A stretch of 30,418 bases of DNA from Longimonas sp040409695. Its GTDB lineage: Bacteria > Bacteroidota > Rhodothermia > Rhodothermales > Salinibacteraceae. Both the position numbers and the translations under genes were made by a program. The notes below the pieces were generated by a model. That model saw nothing but the letters and a program-made list of their open reading frames with translations, made no database searches and was not told where the DNA came from. Location of the stretch: the NCBI RefSeq assembly GCF_040409695.1, contig NZ_JARWGJ010000129.1, forward strand, positions 1 to 30,418, written 5' to 3'. Within the stretch, counting starts at the first letter, position 1. Each line of letters opens with the position of its first letter. Below, piece by piece: positions 1 through 8,375 of the stretch.

Positions 1-284
1 GCAGACTAAATAGACACACAAAAACCTCTTCGAGACATTATACATTCCTGCGAGGAGCGCTAACGACATAGCGCCCCGACCGCAGGCTTTCTCCTCGTGA
101 TGATCGTGATGACAAGGCGTAGAGCGCTGAGTTGAATCGTACCCAGACTGATTTGCAGCCTGTTTCAAAGACGCAGGCTTTCTTCCTGGTGGAACTGCCC
201 ATTTTGCCCGCCGTAGCGTATCGCGTCTGCCTGTCATGGCGCACCCTTGTTCTTGTCCCGATTCACGCATCCTCCCACCGCACC
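1..284. other. Upstream region of gatC, no gene seen
   Basis: No convincing gene or RNA is visible here. A short leftward open frame at 38-244 has no recognisable motif and biased composition. The 12-base word CGCAGGCTTTCT occurs twice in direct orientation (81-92 and 172-183); its meaning is unknown. The stretch just before the gatC start is pyrimidine-rich with no purine-rich ribosome site. Confidence 0.4.
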
Positions 285-581
285 ATGCCCATTACACCCG
301 ACGATGTCGACCACGTCGCCGAACTGGCGCACCTTTCGTTTGCCGACCACGAGAAGAAGCAGCTGGCCGATGAGATGAGCCGCATTCTCGACTATATCGA
401 CACGCTCAATGAGCTCGACACCGCAGGCGTGCCGCCTATGGCCCACGGGCTCGACCACCAGAACGTAACGCGTAGCGATGAGCCCACCGAGCGCATCAGT
501 CGCGACGACGCGCTCAAAAATGCCCCCGACACCGACGGCACCCACGTGCGCGTGCCGCGCGTGATCGACTCCAACGGGTAA
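285..581 (+). CDS. gatC: Asp-tRNA(Asn)/Glu-tRNA(Gln) amidotransferase subunit C
   Basis: This is the small C subunit of the GatCAB complex, which converts mischarged Asp-tRNA(Asn) or Glu-tRNA(Gln) to the amide form in the cytoplasm. GatC steadies the GatA-GatB contact. The 98-residue product matches the family's usual size of about 95-100. It opens with the typical VDHVAELAHLSF helix, continues with a central ILDYIDTLNELDT segment, and ends with the family's HVRVPRVI close. The open frame extends upstream to 132, but family alignment begins at the ATG at 285, so that start was chosen. No Shine-Dalgarno sequence is visible. gatA and gatB are not adjacent, so the subunits must be encoded elsewhere. 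It leads a rightward set with a 44-base gap to the next gene. Confidence 0.9.
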   Translation: MPITPDDVDHVAELAHLSFADHEKKQLADEMSRILDYIDTLNELDTAGVPPMAHGLDHQNVTRSDEPTERISRDDALKNAPDTDGTHVRVPRVIDSNG

Positions 582-625
582 CCTGCCGTTCGCATCCCCT
601 GACTTAAACGCCTGGTTTTGTCTGC

Positions 626-3226
626 ATGGCCCACTCGTCTGCTGACCTCAGCTCGCCTCGCTGGAAGCAATCTGCGCTACGCCACGGGCTGCCCCTTGTC
701 GGGTTCTTCGTGCTGTCGCTTCTTTACTTTGCACCAGTACACTTCGGCGGTCAGGGACTGCACGGTAACGATATCGTGCAGTGGCGGGGCATGGCCGAGG
801 CCATGATCGAGTACGAGGAGCAGACCGGCGAGCCTGCCCTGTGGGCCCCGAACGTGTTCTCAGGGATGCCCGGCTATCACATCCGCTACGCACCGGCGGC
901 TCCACAGCTCGATACGATCATCGACGCCGCCCGCCCCTATCTCTGGCCCACGACCCACTTCTTCCTGCTGCTTGCTGGGCTCTACGCCCTTGTGTTCTAC
1001 CTGGTGCGTGACCGCTGGGCTGCCTTGCTTGCTGCACTTGCGTTCGGATTCACGTCCTATCTGTTTATCATCTTAGGCGCCGGGCACCAGACCAAGTTTG
1101 TAGCGATTGCCTACGCCCCGTACCTGCTCATGGCATTTGCCTATGGGATGCGAAGGCCCGGTCTGCTGAGTAGCCTGCTCTTTGCCGTTGCCCTTAGCCT
1201 ACACCTGCGCGCAGACCACCCGCAGATCACGTACTACGTGCTGATGCTCGCGCTCATCTGGTGGATCGTGGAGACGGTACGGGCCGGCCGCTCCGCTGCG
1301 TGGACGCCCCACCTGAAAGCCACTGGCTGGCTCGCCCTGGGTACGGCCATCGGCCTTCTCATGGTCATACACCCCTACTGGGCCACCTTCGAATACAAAG
1401 ACTACTCCATTCGCGGCGCTGCCCCCGGCGGAGAGGCCGGCGAGGGTGCCCTCGACTGGGATTATGCCATGCGCTGGAGCCAGGGCCCCAGCGAGTTCCT
1501 CACGCTTCTCATCGCCGATGCCCTGGGCGGGGGCGGGCAGACGTACTGGGGCCCCAAACCCTTTACCGAGGGGCCCCACTACGTGGGCGGCATCGTCGTG
1601 GCGCTGGCCGGACTTGCGCTCTGGAAGGTGCGCACCCGCCTCGTGCTTACACTCGGACTCGGCGCGCTCTTTACGGGGCTCTTTGCGATGGGCCACCATG
1701 CCGCCTGGCTCAACCGGCCTATGTTCGAGTACTTCCCCTACTTCTCCGCCTTCCGCACCCCTGAAACATGGATGACCGTTACGGTGCTCTGTGTCGTGCT
1801 TCTGGCCGCATTCGGACTCCGGGCCCTTCTGAAGCGCCCCGCATCCCCCAGAGGAAAGCGCAAAAAGCGCCGTCATGCCCCCGATGGGCTCTCTACACGC
1901 GACAGCCTCATTCCGTTTGGCGCCGTAGCCGGCCTCACGCTCCTTCTTTGGGTCGGGGGCGACGCGTTCCTCTCGTTTGAAAACCCCGACGAGCGCACAC
2001 GCCTCGAACAGGCCATCCAGCAGCAGCGTCCCGACCTGTCGCTCAACGACCCGCAGGTGCAGCAGTTTATCCGCTCGCAGCTCGCCGACCAGCGCGACGA
2101 GCGCCAGGAGCTGTTTCAGGCGGATACGCAGCGCACGCTCCTGTTCGTACTGCTGGCTGCCGGACTCGTATGGGCCTACCGCACGGAGCGGGTCGAGGCG
2201 CGCTGGGCGGTTGCCGTCGGGCTCGCGGCGCTCGTGCTGGTCGATCTCTGGGGCGTAGGTAAGCGCCATCTGAGTAGCGACGACTTCTCGCCCACACGCA
2301 GCGTGGAGCAGCAGATTTCGACCCATGACTTTGACCGCTTCCTTATCGAGCGTCGCGAAGAGGCTGGGGGCGCGGGGCACTTCCGCGTCTACCCCATGGC
2401 ACTCAACCCGATGAACAATGCCGAACCGTCGTTCCATCACGAATCCATTGGCGGCTACCATGGCGCCAAGCTGCGGCGCTACCAGGACTACATCGACTTT
2501 ATCTTGCAACCGGGGCAGCGCCAGGGTCCTAACAAGGGCGCGCTCGATCTGATGGGCGGGCGCTATATCATCGGGCAGCGCGCGTTGCCCGGTACCGAAT
2601 CCATCTACCGTAGCGAACGCACCGGACTGCAGGTGTTTGAGAATCCTGATGCCCTGCCCCGCGCGTTCTTTGTGGACCGCGTGGAGGTCGAGTCGGACGT
2701 CGAGGCGATGTGGAGCCGCCTGCGCGATGCATCGACGAACCTGCGGGCTCAGGCGTTCAAGCACCAGCCCCTTGAAGCCGATCTCGACCCGGTCGACGCT
2801 GACGATCCGCCGTCGGTTACGCTTGGAACGTTTACCCCTCCTGAAATTGAGTGGACCGTCGAAACCAGCGGCCAGCATCTTCTGGTCGTGAACGAGGTCT
2901 ACTATCCCGCCGGGTGGAACGCCTACCTCAACGGCGAGCCTGTCCCGATTCACCGCGTAAACTACCTGCAGCGCGGCGTCGTCATCCCTGAAGGCGAGCA
3001 CACGCTCGCCATGCGCTTCGAGCCTCGCTCCGATCGCGTGGGGGGCGTTATCGCACAGGTAGCTACAGCCGGCGTTTATCTGGGCGTCGTTGTGCTGCTC
3101 GCCCTGCCCTGGTGGCGTCGCCGCAAGAACGGGGCGCCAGATTCAGAATCTGACGACAAAGCCTCTTCTGGCGAAGGTTCTGGCAGGGGTTCTGCTTCAG
3201 AGACTTCTGCTTCAGGGGATGCATAG
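626..3226 (+). CDS. YfhO-family polytopic membrane protein
   Basis: A large integral membrane protein of 866 residues with many hydrophobic segments through about residue 400, another pair near 430-450 and 500-550, and one near the C terminus. The region after segment 1 (GNDIVQWRGMAEAM, then WAPNVFSGMPGYH) is typical of the bacterial YfhO family. In Bacteroidota such proteins are large, and YfhO members in Firmicutes are linked to sugar modification of lipoteichoic acid or the cell surface. A basic loop rich in Lys/Arg lies near 403-415. The soluble part (about 570-810) has a beta-rich ending before the last helix, then a Ser/Gly/Asp tail. The next gene encodes a glycosyltransferase, which fits envelope glycan work. 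Exact substrate is unknown. TTTTG lies 5 bases before the ATG. Confidence 0.85.
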   Translation: MAHSSADLSSPRWKQSALRHGLPLVGFFVLSLLYFAPVHFGGQGLHGNDIVQWRGMAEAMIEYEEQTGEPALWAPNVFSGMPGYHIRYAPAAPQLDTIIDAARPYLWPTTHFFLLLAGLYALVFYLVRDRWAALLAALAFGFTSYLFIILGAGHQTKFVAIAYAPYLLMAFAYGMRRPGLLSSLLFAVALSLHLRADHPQITYYVLMLALIWWIVETVRAGRSAAWTPHLKATGWLALGTAIGLLMVIHPYWATFEYKDYSIRGAAPGGEAGEGALDWDYAMRWSQGPSEFLTLLIADALGGGGQTYWGPKPFTEGPHYVGGIVVALAGLALWKVRTRLVLTLGLGALFTGLFAMGHHAAWLNRPMFEYFPYFSAFRTPETWMTVTVLCVVLLAAFGLRALLKRPASPRGKRKKRRHAPDGLSTRDSLIPFGAVAGLTLLLWVGGDAFLSFENPDERTRLEQAIQQQRPDLSLNDPQVQQFIRSQLADQRDERQELFQADTQRTLLFVLLAAGLVWAYRTERVEARWAVAVGLAALVLVDLWGVGKRHLSSDDFSPTRSVEQQISTHDFDRFLIERREEAGGAGHFRVYPMALNPMNNAEPSFHHESIGGYHGAKLRRYQDYIDFILQPGQRQGPNKGALDLMGGRYIIGQRALPGTESIYRSERTGLQVFENPDALPRAFFVDRVEVESDVEAMWSRLRDASTNLRAQAFKHQPLEADLDPVDADDPPSVTLGTFTPPEIEWTVETSGQHLLVVNEVYYPAGWNAYLNGEPVPIHRVNYLQRGVVIPEGEHTLAMRFEPRSDRVGGVIAQVATAGVYLGVVVLLALPWWRRRKNGAPDSESDDKASSGEGSGRGSASETSASGDA

Positions 3227-3263
3227 CGCCTCGCCCTTCTCATCACCGCAACGCGACGCCTGC

Positions 3264-4580
3264 ATGCCTGCTGAACGCCGTGTTCTACTTATTGCGTACT
3301 ACATGCCCCCGGCTGGCGGGCCGGCCGTGCAGCGCATTCTGCAGTTCGTAGAGGGCCTGCCCGCGCACAACTGGCAGGTCGACGTACTCACCGTGCAGGC
3401 CGGCGCGTACCCCACGACCGATCCGGGGTTGCAGGCAGCGGTGCCGCCGTCGGTGCGCGTTCACCGCACCCCCGCGCTCGACCCGTATGCGCTCTATGCT
3501 CGTTTGCAGGGCGCCCCCCGCACGCAAGATGCGATTCCCGCCGGATCCTTCGATCCACGGGCGGCTTCGTGGACCGAACACCTGGCCCGCTGGGTGCGTG
3601 CCAACATCTTTCTTCCGGATGCACGCATTGGGTGGTGGCCTTTTGGCGTATGGCGCGGCCTGCAGCTCTTGAAGCAGCATCGCTACGACGCCGTGCTCAC
3701 CAGCGGCGCCCCGCACTCAGTGCACTGCATAGGGCACACGCTACACCGCATCACCAGCACACCATGGGTCGCTGACCTGCACGATCCGTGGACTGACATC
3801 GGGTTCTACGACGAGCTGCCTCATACGCGGTGGGCGCGCCACCTGGATGCTGCTCTGGAACGCGCTGTGCTGCAGACGGCTACCCGCGTGACCACCGTGA
3901 GCCCAACCTGGCGGGCGCTGTTTCAGGCAAAGGGCGCCACGATGGGTCCGGTCGTCGAGAATGGGTTTGCAGCGAGCGACATGGATGCACTCGACGTGCC
4001 CGTGCGGCGCGACCGGTTTGCGCTCTCGCATGTCGGGTCGCTCTACGCCAATCGCAACCCGGTTGCGCTCTGGGACGCGCTCGCTGACCTCCGTGGCCAG
4101 GGCCTGATGCCACTCCTGGAGCTGCAGCTTGTCGGGCGCGTGGCGCCGGTTGTTGAAGAGGCGCTCCGTGCTCGCGGTCTTCTTGACTGCACCACCGTGG
4201 TCTCGTTCGTTCCGCACGAGAAGGCCCTGCGGTATATGGCTGAGAGTGCCTTGCTTGTGCTCTGCATCGAACCGTTTGGCGTAGACACAGGCATGATTAC
4301 CAGCAAGCTGTACGAGTACCTGTCCACGGGGCGGCCGGTGCTGGGAATTGGGCCTCCTGGTGGCGACGCTGCCGATCTGCTCCGTCAGCACGATGCCGGT
4401 GTGATGGCGGCCCGCGACGACGTTACAGCCGTCAAAGAGATGCTGATGTCGCACTATGCGGCTTGGGCCGACGGGGCCCCGTTGTCGGGGGCGGTGCGCG
4501 CTGCCCTTGCGTCTCACACCCGTACCGCTCAGGCGCGCCGCATGGCACACGCGCTTACTGACGCGCATCAGTCTGCCTAA
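3264..4580 (+). CDS. Glycosyltransferase, GT4-like
   Basis: A 438-residue predicted cytoplasmic glycosyltransferase of the GT-B fold. The N terminus has the YYMPPAGGPAVQR loop common in GT4-like enzymes that build surface polysaccharides. The C-terminal donor-binding half includes VGRVAPVVEEAL, a CIEPFGVDTGMITSKLYEYL stretch and the GRPVLGIGPPGGDAADLL segment. The Ser/Lys-Glu region near TSKLYEYLSTGRPVL is where GT-B enzymes hold the nucleotide sugar. The reading frame is open upstream from 3090. I chose the ATG at 3264 because homology begins at AERRVLLIAYY; an ATG at 3219 would overlap the YfhO gene by 8 bases. Sugar donor and acceptor cannot be told from sequence. Pairing with the YfhO gene suggests envelope glycan assembly. 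Confidence 0.85.
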   Translation: MPAERRVLLIAYYMPPAGGPAVQRILQFVEGLPAHNWQVDVLTVQAGAYPTTDPGLQAAVPPSVRVHRTPALDPYALYARLQGAPRTQDAIPAGSFDPRAASWTEHLARWVRANIFLPDARIGWWPFGVWRGLQLLKQHRYDAVLTSGAPHSVHCIGHTLHRITSTPWVADLHDPWTDIGFYDELPHTRWARHLDAALERAVLQTATRVTTVSPTWRALFQAKGATMGPVVENGFAASDMDALDVPVRRDRFALSHVGSLYANRNPVALWDALADLRGQGLMPLLELQLVGRVAPVVEEALRARGLLDCTTVVSFVPHEKALRYMAESALLVLCIEPFGVDTGMITSKLYEYLSTGRPVLGIGPPGGDAADLLRQHDAGVMAARDDVTAVKEMLMSHYAAWADGAPLSGAVRAALASHTRTAQARRMAHALTDAHQSA

Positions 4581-4650
4581 TTACGCATTCTTCTTGCACC
4601 TTGGTGGCGGCTCCTCGTGCGTGGAACGGGCGGTCGGGGTTCGCTTTCGT

Positions 4651-5532
4651 ATGTCCGACGTATCTCCTAACGCTCCGTATCCCCCTATGCCTATTGGTGC
4701 CCATGTTTCTGTTGCCGGCGGTGTTGAGCATGCCGTAGACCGTCAGTGTGCTATCGGCGGCACGTGCGGGCAGATCTTTACGCATGCCCCGCAGATCTGG
4801 GCGCACACGCCGATTAGCGACGAGCAGGTTGCGGCTTTCCGGCAGGGCACGCAGGAGCGCCTTGCCGGCCCGTGGATGATTCATGCGTCGTATCTGGTGA
4901 ATCTGGGCACGCCCAAGCCCGACCTACGCCGCAGGTCCATTCATTCGCTGCAACAGGAGCTCGACACCGCTGCGGTCCTCGGTATTCCGTACGTGAATGT
5001 GCACGCGGGTGCGCACACCGGATCTGGCGCCGATACCGGGCTGCAGAACGCCGCCTCGGCTCTGGATGCGCTTGAAGTACCAGACGGGGTTACGCTGCTT
5101 ATTGAGACCGATGCGGGCAGCGGCACGAAGCTGGGCGCCCGCTTCGAGGAGCTTGCGTTTCTTCTCGATGCCTCCGCTCATGCGCTGGGCATCTGCCTCG
5201 ATACCGCGCACGTGCTCGTAGCCGGGTACGACCTGACCACGCCTGCCGCAGTGGATGCTACGGTAGACGTCTTCGACGACGTGGTGGGCCTGGACGCCCT
5301 GAAGACGATTCACTTGAACGACTCCAAGCATGCCTGTGGCACGCATCGCGACGAGCACGCGCATATTGGCGAGGGATACATTGGCACGGCAGGCATGCAG
5401 CGCATCGTTACGCACCCGGCGCTGCGCGATCTGCCGTTTATCCTGGAGACGCCCAACACGGATGCCCGAGGCCATGCCGATAACATTGAGCGGGTGCGCT
5501 CGCTTCGCCGTGAAGCGGGCATCTCATCGTAA
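4651..5532 (+). CDS. nfo: Deoxyribonuclease IV (endonuclease IV)
   Basis: An AP endonuclease of the zinc-dependent Nfo family that cuts DNA 5' of abasic sites during base-excision repair. The TIM-barrel family start GAHVSVAGG is present, and every expected metal-ligand motif is visible: HASYLVNLG, NVHAGAHTG, LIETDAG, CLDTAH, DEHAHIGEGYIG and ILETPN. At 293 residues it is close to the E. coli enzyme (285). The open frame runs upstream to 4456, but the part before 4651 has no family match and overlaps the glycosyltransferase gene. An internal ATG at 4687 directly before IGAHVS is an alternative start. Last of the rightward group, it faces a convergent gene 61 bases away. Confidence 0.95.
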   Translation: MSDVSPNAPYPPMPIGAHVSVAGGVEHAVDRQCAIGGTCGQIFTHAPQIWAHTPISDEQVAAFRQGTQERLAGPWMIHASYLVNLGTPKPDLRRRSIHSLQQELDTAAVLGIPYVNVHAGAHTGSGADTGLQNAASALDALEVPDGVTLLIETDAGSGTKLGARFEELAFLLDASAHALGICLDTAHVLVAGYDLTTPAAVDATVDVFDDVVGLDALKTIHLNDSKHACGTHRDEHAHIGEGYIGTAGMQRIVTHPALRDLPFILETPNTDARGHADNIERVRSLRREAGISS

Positions 5533-5593
5533 GGTCACGCAGGGCGCTGTGCAGGGCACCGTACCCCGTCGCAGGTCGCGGCGGACTCTACTG

Positions 5594-6949
5594 CTACCAC
5601 CGGTCGTTGTGGTGATCGGGGCGGAGGTGGCGGAAGGTTGGGGTGAAGCGGAGGCGCACGCCTGTTATGCCGTCGGGGCCCAGCCCCAGGGCGAGGTCAA
5701 AGAACGTGGTGTCGCGAAAGAACGGAGCCACTCGCACGCCCACGTGCCCGCTCACGCGCAGGGGTACACCGGGCGTGGGGAGTGGCGTGCGCTCTATCGT
5801 TGCGTCGAAAGCGAACTGCTCGAACACGTCGTTGTAGACGGCCCCGGCGTGCCCCCCCACGTACGGCTCCAGCACGAGCAGATTCCCAATGTTGCGAGCC
5901 ACAACGCGATAACGCGCCCCGAGCAGCACCCGATCGCGCGCCAGAAAGCGTCCGCGAGCCACCCCTGGCATACGAAAGGCATCAAGGGCCGACAGGTACG
6001 GCGGCGGAACAGAGCTACCGTCTACGCCGCGTGCCACGCGAGCGTTTGCCGTCAGGTCGAGCGTTTGGCGGTCTGTAAGCGAGACGTGCCCGGCCAGGTC
6101 GGCCTCGTAGCTCCAGAAATTGACCCCGCCCGACAGATCCAGATAGCGGCCCACCTGCACATGCGCCAGCACGCCATGGTTGGGCCCATGCTCGCGGTCG
6201 CGCGTGTCGAGAGCCAGCCCCAGCTGCGGACGCACGCCGGTCAGTGTCCTCGTACCGACCGAGCCGTCGCGGCTGCGTCCAAACGAGAGCAGGTATGCCT
6301 GCGAAGCCGTGTCGAGGCGGCTGAACGCGTTGTCGTCGTCATCGCGCTGGTCGTAGATGCGGTCGTGCACCACGTGCAGCTGCGCGTGCACCCGCAGCGC
6401 AGACGTCCCGAACGGCAGGTAGCGTCCTCGTACCCCGCCGCGCAGCTGCGTGCGATGCAATGAAAGGCGGGTGTCATCTTGCGGGAACGGTCCTACGCCG
6501 TAGAACCAGCCGTGGCGCGTATGGAAGACGCGCCCTTCGACGACCGTAAAGCCCAGAATGCGATGCCGCCACTGCGGCGACCACGCCACCGTGCCCACCT
6601 GCTGATGCTGTCCGACCAGCGCCGTAACGAGTCCGCGGCTTCCGCGCCCACCCAGGTTGTGCACCGAGAGCCCGGCACCCATCCCGAAGCCCGTGCGTGG
6701 CCCCCAGATGTTGGCCAGATACGGACGCGGATTCACCCAGACCGAAGCCTCCTGCTCTGCATCATTCTGCGCAGCGGCATCCTGCGCAGCGGCATCCTGC
6801 CCGAAGGCCCCGGGCGCCCACAGAACGATACACAGAACGAGAACGAACGCGACGGCGTGGACACGCACAGCTTGGATACGCACAGGCTTTCGGGTACATA
6901 TTCGGAGAAGTTCGGACGCACCCGGGCAGCTGCTCCTGCACAAGTGCAT
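5594..6949 (-). CDS. Surface-antigen/BamA-like outer-membrane beta-barrel protein
   Basis: A predicted outer-membrane barrel of up to 451 residues. After a basic N terminus there is one hydrophobic stretch (VAFVLVLCIVLWAPGAFG) with a signal-peptidase-like end before QDAAAQ. The rest alternates Gly/aromatic beta-strand patterns: GFGMGAGLSVHNLGGRG, GLALDTRDREHGPNHGVLAHVQVG, FLARDRVLLGARYRV, ending in VRLRFTPTFRHLR. These patterns resemble the C-terminal 'bacterial surface antigen' barrel of Omp85 proteins. No POTRA domain is present because barrel sequence starts soon after the signal. The GTG at 6883 (codon 23) would give a more normal signal peptide than the ATG at 6949. A 15-bp tandem duplication (6771-6800) encodes QDAAA twice. 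Function is probably transport or lipid handling at the outer membrane, but that is not proven. Confidence 0.75.
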   Translation of the reverse strand: MHLCRSSCPGASELLRICTRKPVRIQAVRVHAVAFVLVLCIVLWAPGAFGQDAAAQDAAAQNDAEQEASVWVNPRPYLANIWGPRTGFGMGAGLSVHNLGGRGSRGLVTALVGQHQQVGTVAWSPQWRHRILGFTVVEGRVFHTRHGWFYGVGPFPQDDTRLSLHRTQLRGGVRGRYLPFGTSALRVHAQLHVVHDRIYDQRDDDDNAFSRLDTASQAYLLSFGRSRDGSVGTRTLTGVRPQLGLALDTRDREHGPNHGVLAHVQVGRYLDLSGGVNFWSYEADLAGHVSLTDRQTLDLTANARVARGVDGSSVPPPYLSALDAFRMPGVARGRFLARDRVLLGARYRVVARNIGNLLVLEPYVGGHAGAVYNDVFEQFAFDATIERTPLPTPGVPLRVSGHVGVRVAPFFRDTTFFDLALGLGPDGITGVRLRFTPTFRHLRPDHHNDRW

Positions 6950-6953
6950 AGGC

Positions 6954-6977
6954 TCTTCTATATTACGGGATAGAAGA
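6954..6977. promoter_or_regulatory. Inverted repeat in divergent promoter region
   Basis: Perfect 8-bp arms TCTTCTAT and ATAGAAGA separated by 8 bases lie between the divergent barrel gene and purD, 4 bases upstream of the barrel ATG. The layout fits a dimeric repressor operator covering both promoters, or a hairpin in the barrel leader if its start is the internal GTG. It does not match the E. coli PurR box. Role is inferred. Confidence 0.45.
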
Positions 6978-7014
6978 CACCCGATTGTGTTACTTTCATC
7001 AAAAGCCCCCTCCC

Positions 7015-8298
7015 ATGCGCGTTCTTGTCATCGGAAGCGGCGGGCGCGAACACGCGCTCTGCCGGGCGCTCGCCGACAGTTCTTCGTGCACCCACGTCTT
7101 TGCTGCCCCCGGCAACCCCGGCACTGCAGCGGTAGGTACCAACCTTTCGCTCGACCCTGCTGACCACAGCGCTGTGGCCCGTTCCGTGCAGGAGCACGAC
7201 ATCGACTACACGATCATCGGCCCCGAAAAGCCGCTCGTTGACGGAATCGCCGACCACCTGCGGGCTCACGACCATCCGGTGATGGGTCCGAGCGCCGACG
7301 CTGCGCGGCTGGAGGGCAGCAAGGCCTTTGCAAAATCATTCATGCAGGAGCACGGCATACCTACTGCCTCGTTCCGCACCTTCGAGGCCAACGAGGCCGA
7401 GGCCGCCCACGACTACATCCGCACGCAGCCGGTACCTGTTGTAGTGAAGGCGAGCGGACTGGCCGGCGGCAAGGGCGCACTCGTCTGCACCACCCGCGAG
7501 GAGGCCCACGAAGCGCTCGACCGCATCGTCGACGATCGCGACTTCGGCGCAGCGGGCGACCGGGTCGTCATCGAAGCCTTCATGGAAGGCGACGAAGCCA
7601 GCGTGTTCGTCCTTACCGACGGCGACCGCTACGTGGTGTGTCCGCCGTCGCAGGATCATAAAGCCATCGGCGAAGGCGGCACCGGCCCCAACACCGGCGG
7701 CATGGGCGCCTATGCCCCCACCCCGCTGGTCGACGGCGCCACCCTTACCGCAGTATGCCGCACCGTCGTCGAGCCTACGCTCAAGGGGCTCTCCGATGCC
7801 GGCACGCCCTACCAGGGCATCCTGTACGTCGGACTCATGCTCACCGACGACGGCCCTAAGGTCGTTGAGTACAACTGCCGATGGGGCGATCCTGAGGCCC
7901 AGGTAGTGCTCCCGCTCCTTGAAAACGACCATGCCGCGCTCTTCGACGCCGTCGCCCGCAACGCCCTGACCGGCGTGCAGGTGCGCGCCAGCGCTGAAGC
8001 ATGCGTGGGCGTCGTCCTGGCCTCGCAGGGCTACCCCCACGACTACGACACCGGCGTTCTCATCGAAGGCGTCGACCTGGCCGAGCAGATGGAGGGCGTA
8101 CACGTCATCCATGCTGGCACCCGCCTCACCGAAGACGGTACCCTCGTTACCGACGGCGGACGCGTGCTCTGCGTTGTGGCTACCGCCCCCACCCTCGAAA
8201 CCGCTATCGAACGCGCCTATGAGGGCGCCGACGCCATCCAGTTCGACGGCAAAACCCTTCGACGCGACATTGCCCGTAGCGGCCTGATGGCGACTTGA
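7015..8298 (+). CDS. purD: Phosphoribosylamine-glycine ligase (GAR synthetase)
   Basis: This enzyme joins phosphoribosylamine and glycine with ATP to make glycinamide ribonucleotide, the second step of purine synthesis. The 427-residue product shows the full family order. It has an N-terminal nucleotide-fold start VLVIGSGGREHAL, then IIGPEKPLVDGIAD. The ATP-grasp core follows with VVKASGLAGGKGALV, GDEASVFVLTDG, DHKAIGEGGTGPNTGGMGAYAP and VVEYNCRWGDPEAQVVLP. A C-terminal domain ends it. The length is standard. The ATG at 7015 is the start because homology begins at residue 1; a TTG-initiated extension to 6985 adds nothing family-like. The leader is pyrimidine-rich without a Shine-Dalgarno sequence. 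It stands alone, with no other pur genes beside it. Confidence 0.97.
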   Translation: MRVLVIGSGGREHALCRALADSSSCTHVFAAPGNPGTAAVGTNLSLDPADHSAVARSVQEHDIDYTIIGPEKPLVDGIADHLRAHDHPVMGPSADAARLEGSKAFAKSFMQEHGIPTASFRTFEANEAEAAHDYIRTQPVPVVVKASGLAGGKGALVCTTREEAHEALDRIVDDRDFGAAGDRVVIEAFMEGDEASVFVLTDGDRYVVCPPSQDHKAIGEGGTGPNTGGMGAYAPTPLVDGATLTAVCRTVVEPTLKGLSDAGTPYQGILYVGLMLTDDGPKVVEYNCRWGDPEAQVVLPLLENDHAALFDAVARNALTGVQVRASAEACVGVVLASQGYPHDYDTGVLIEGVDLAEQMEGVHVIHAGTRLTEDGTLVTDGGRVLCVVATAPTLETAIERAYEGADAIQFDGKTLRRDIARSGLMAT

Positions 8299-8375
8299 TC
8301 GCGACTTGATGGTCTTCTAATTCCCTACAGCACATGTCCTACCTGGTTGGCATCTGGTGTAATTGGTATAGAGGG

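Noticed and set aside
38..244. 68-residue leftward open frame at the left edge
   Set aside because: No motif and no start support; probably chance.
1199..3001. 600-residue leftward open frame
   Set aside because: It is the antisense shadow of the YfhO-family gene, which has clear family motifs; the leftward product has none.
3741..4568. 275-residue leftward open frame
   Set aside because: Antisense shadow of the glycosyltransferase gene.
5380..5405. TTGGCACGGCAGGCATGC as a -24/-12 promoter
   Set aside because: The spacing is two bases too long and it lies within nfo.
5330..6463. 377-residue rightward open frame
   Set aside because: It overlaps nfo and the barrel gene; composition is low-complexity Arg/Val/His with no motif.
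7336..8112. 258-residue leftward open frame
   Set aside because: Antisense shadow of purD, which is certain.
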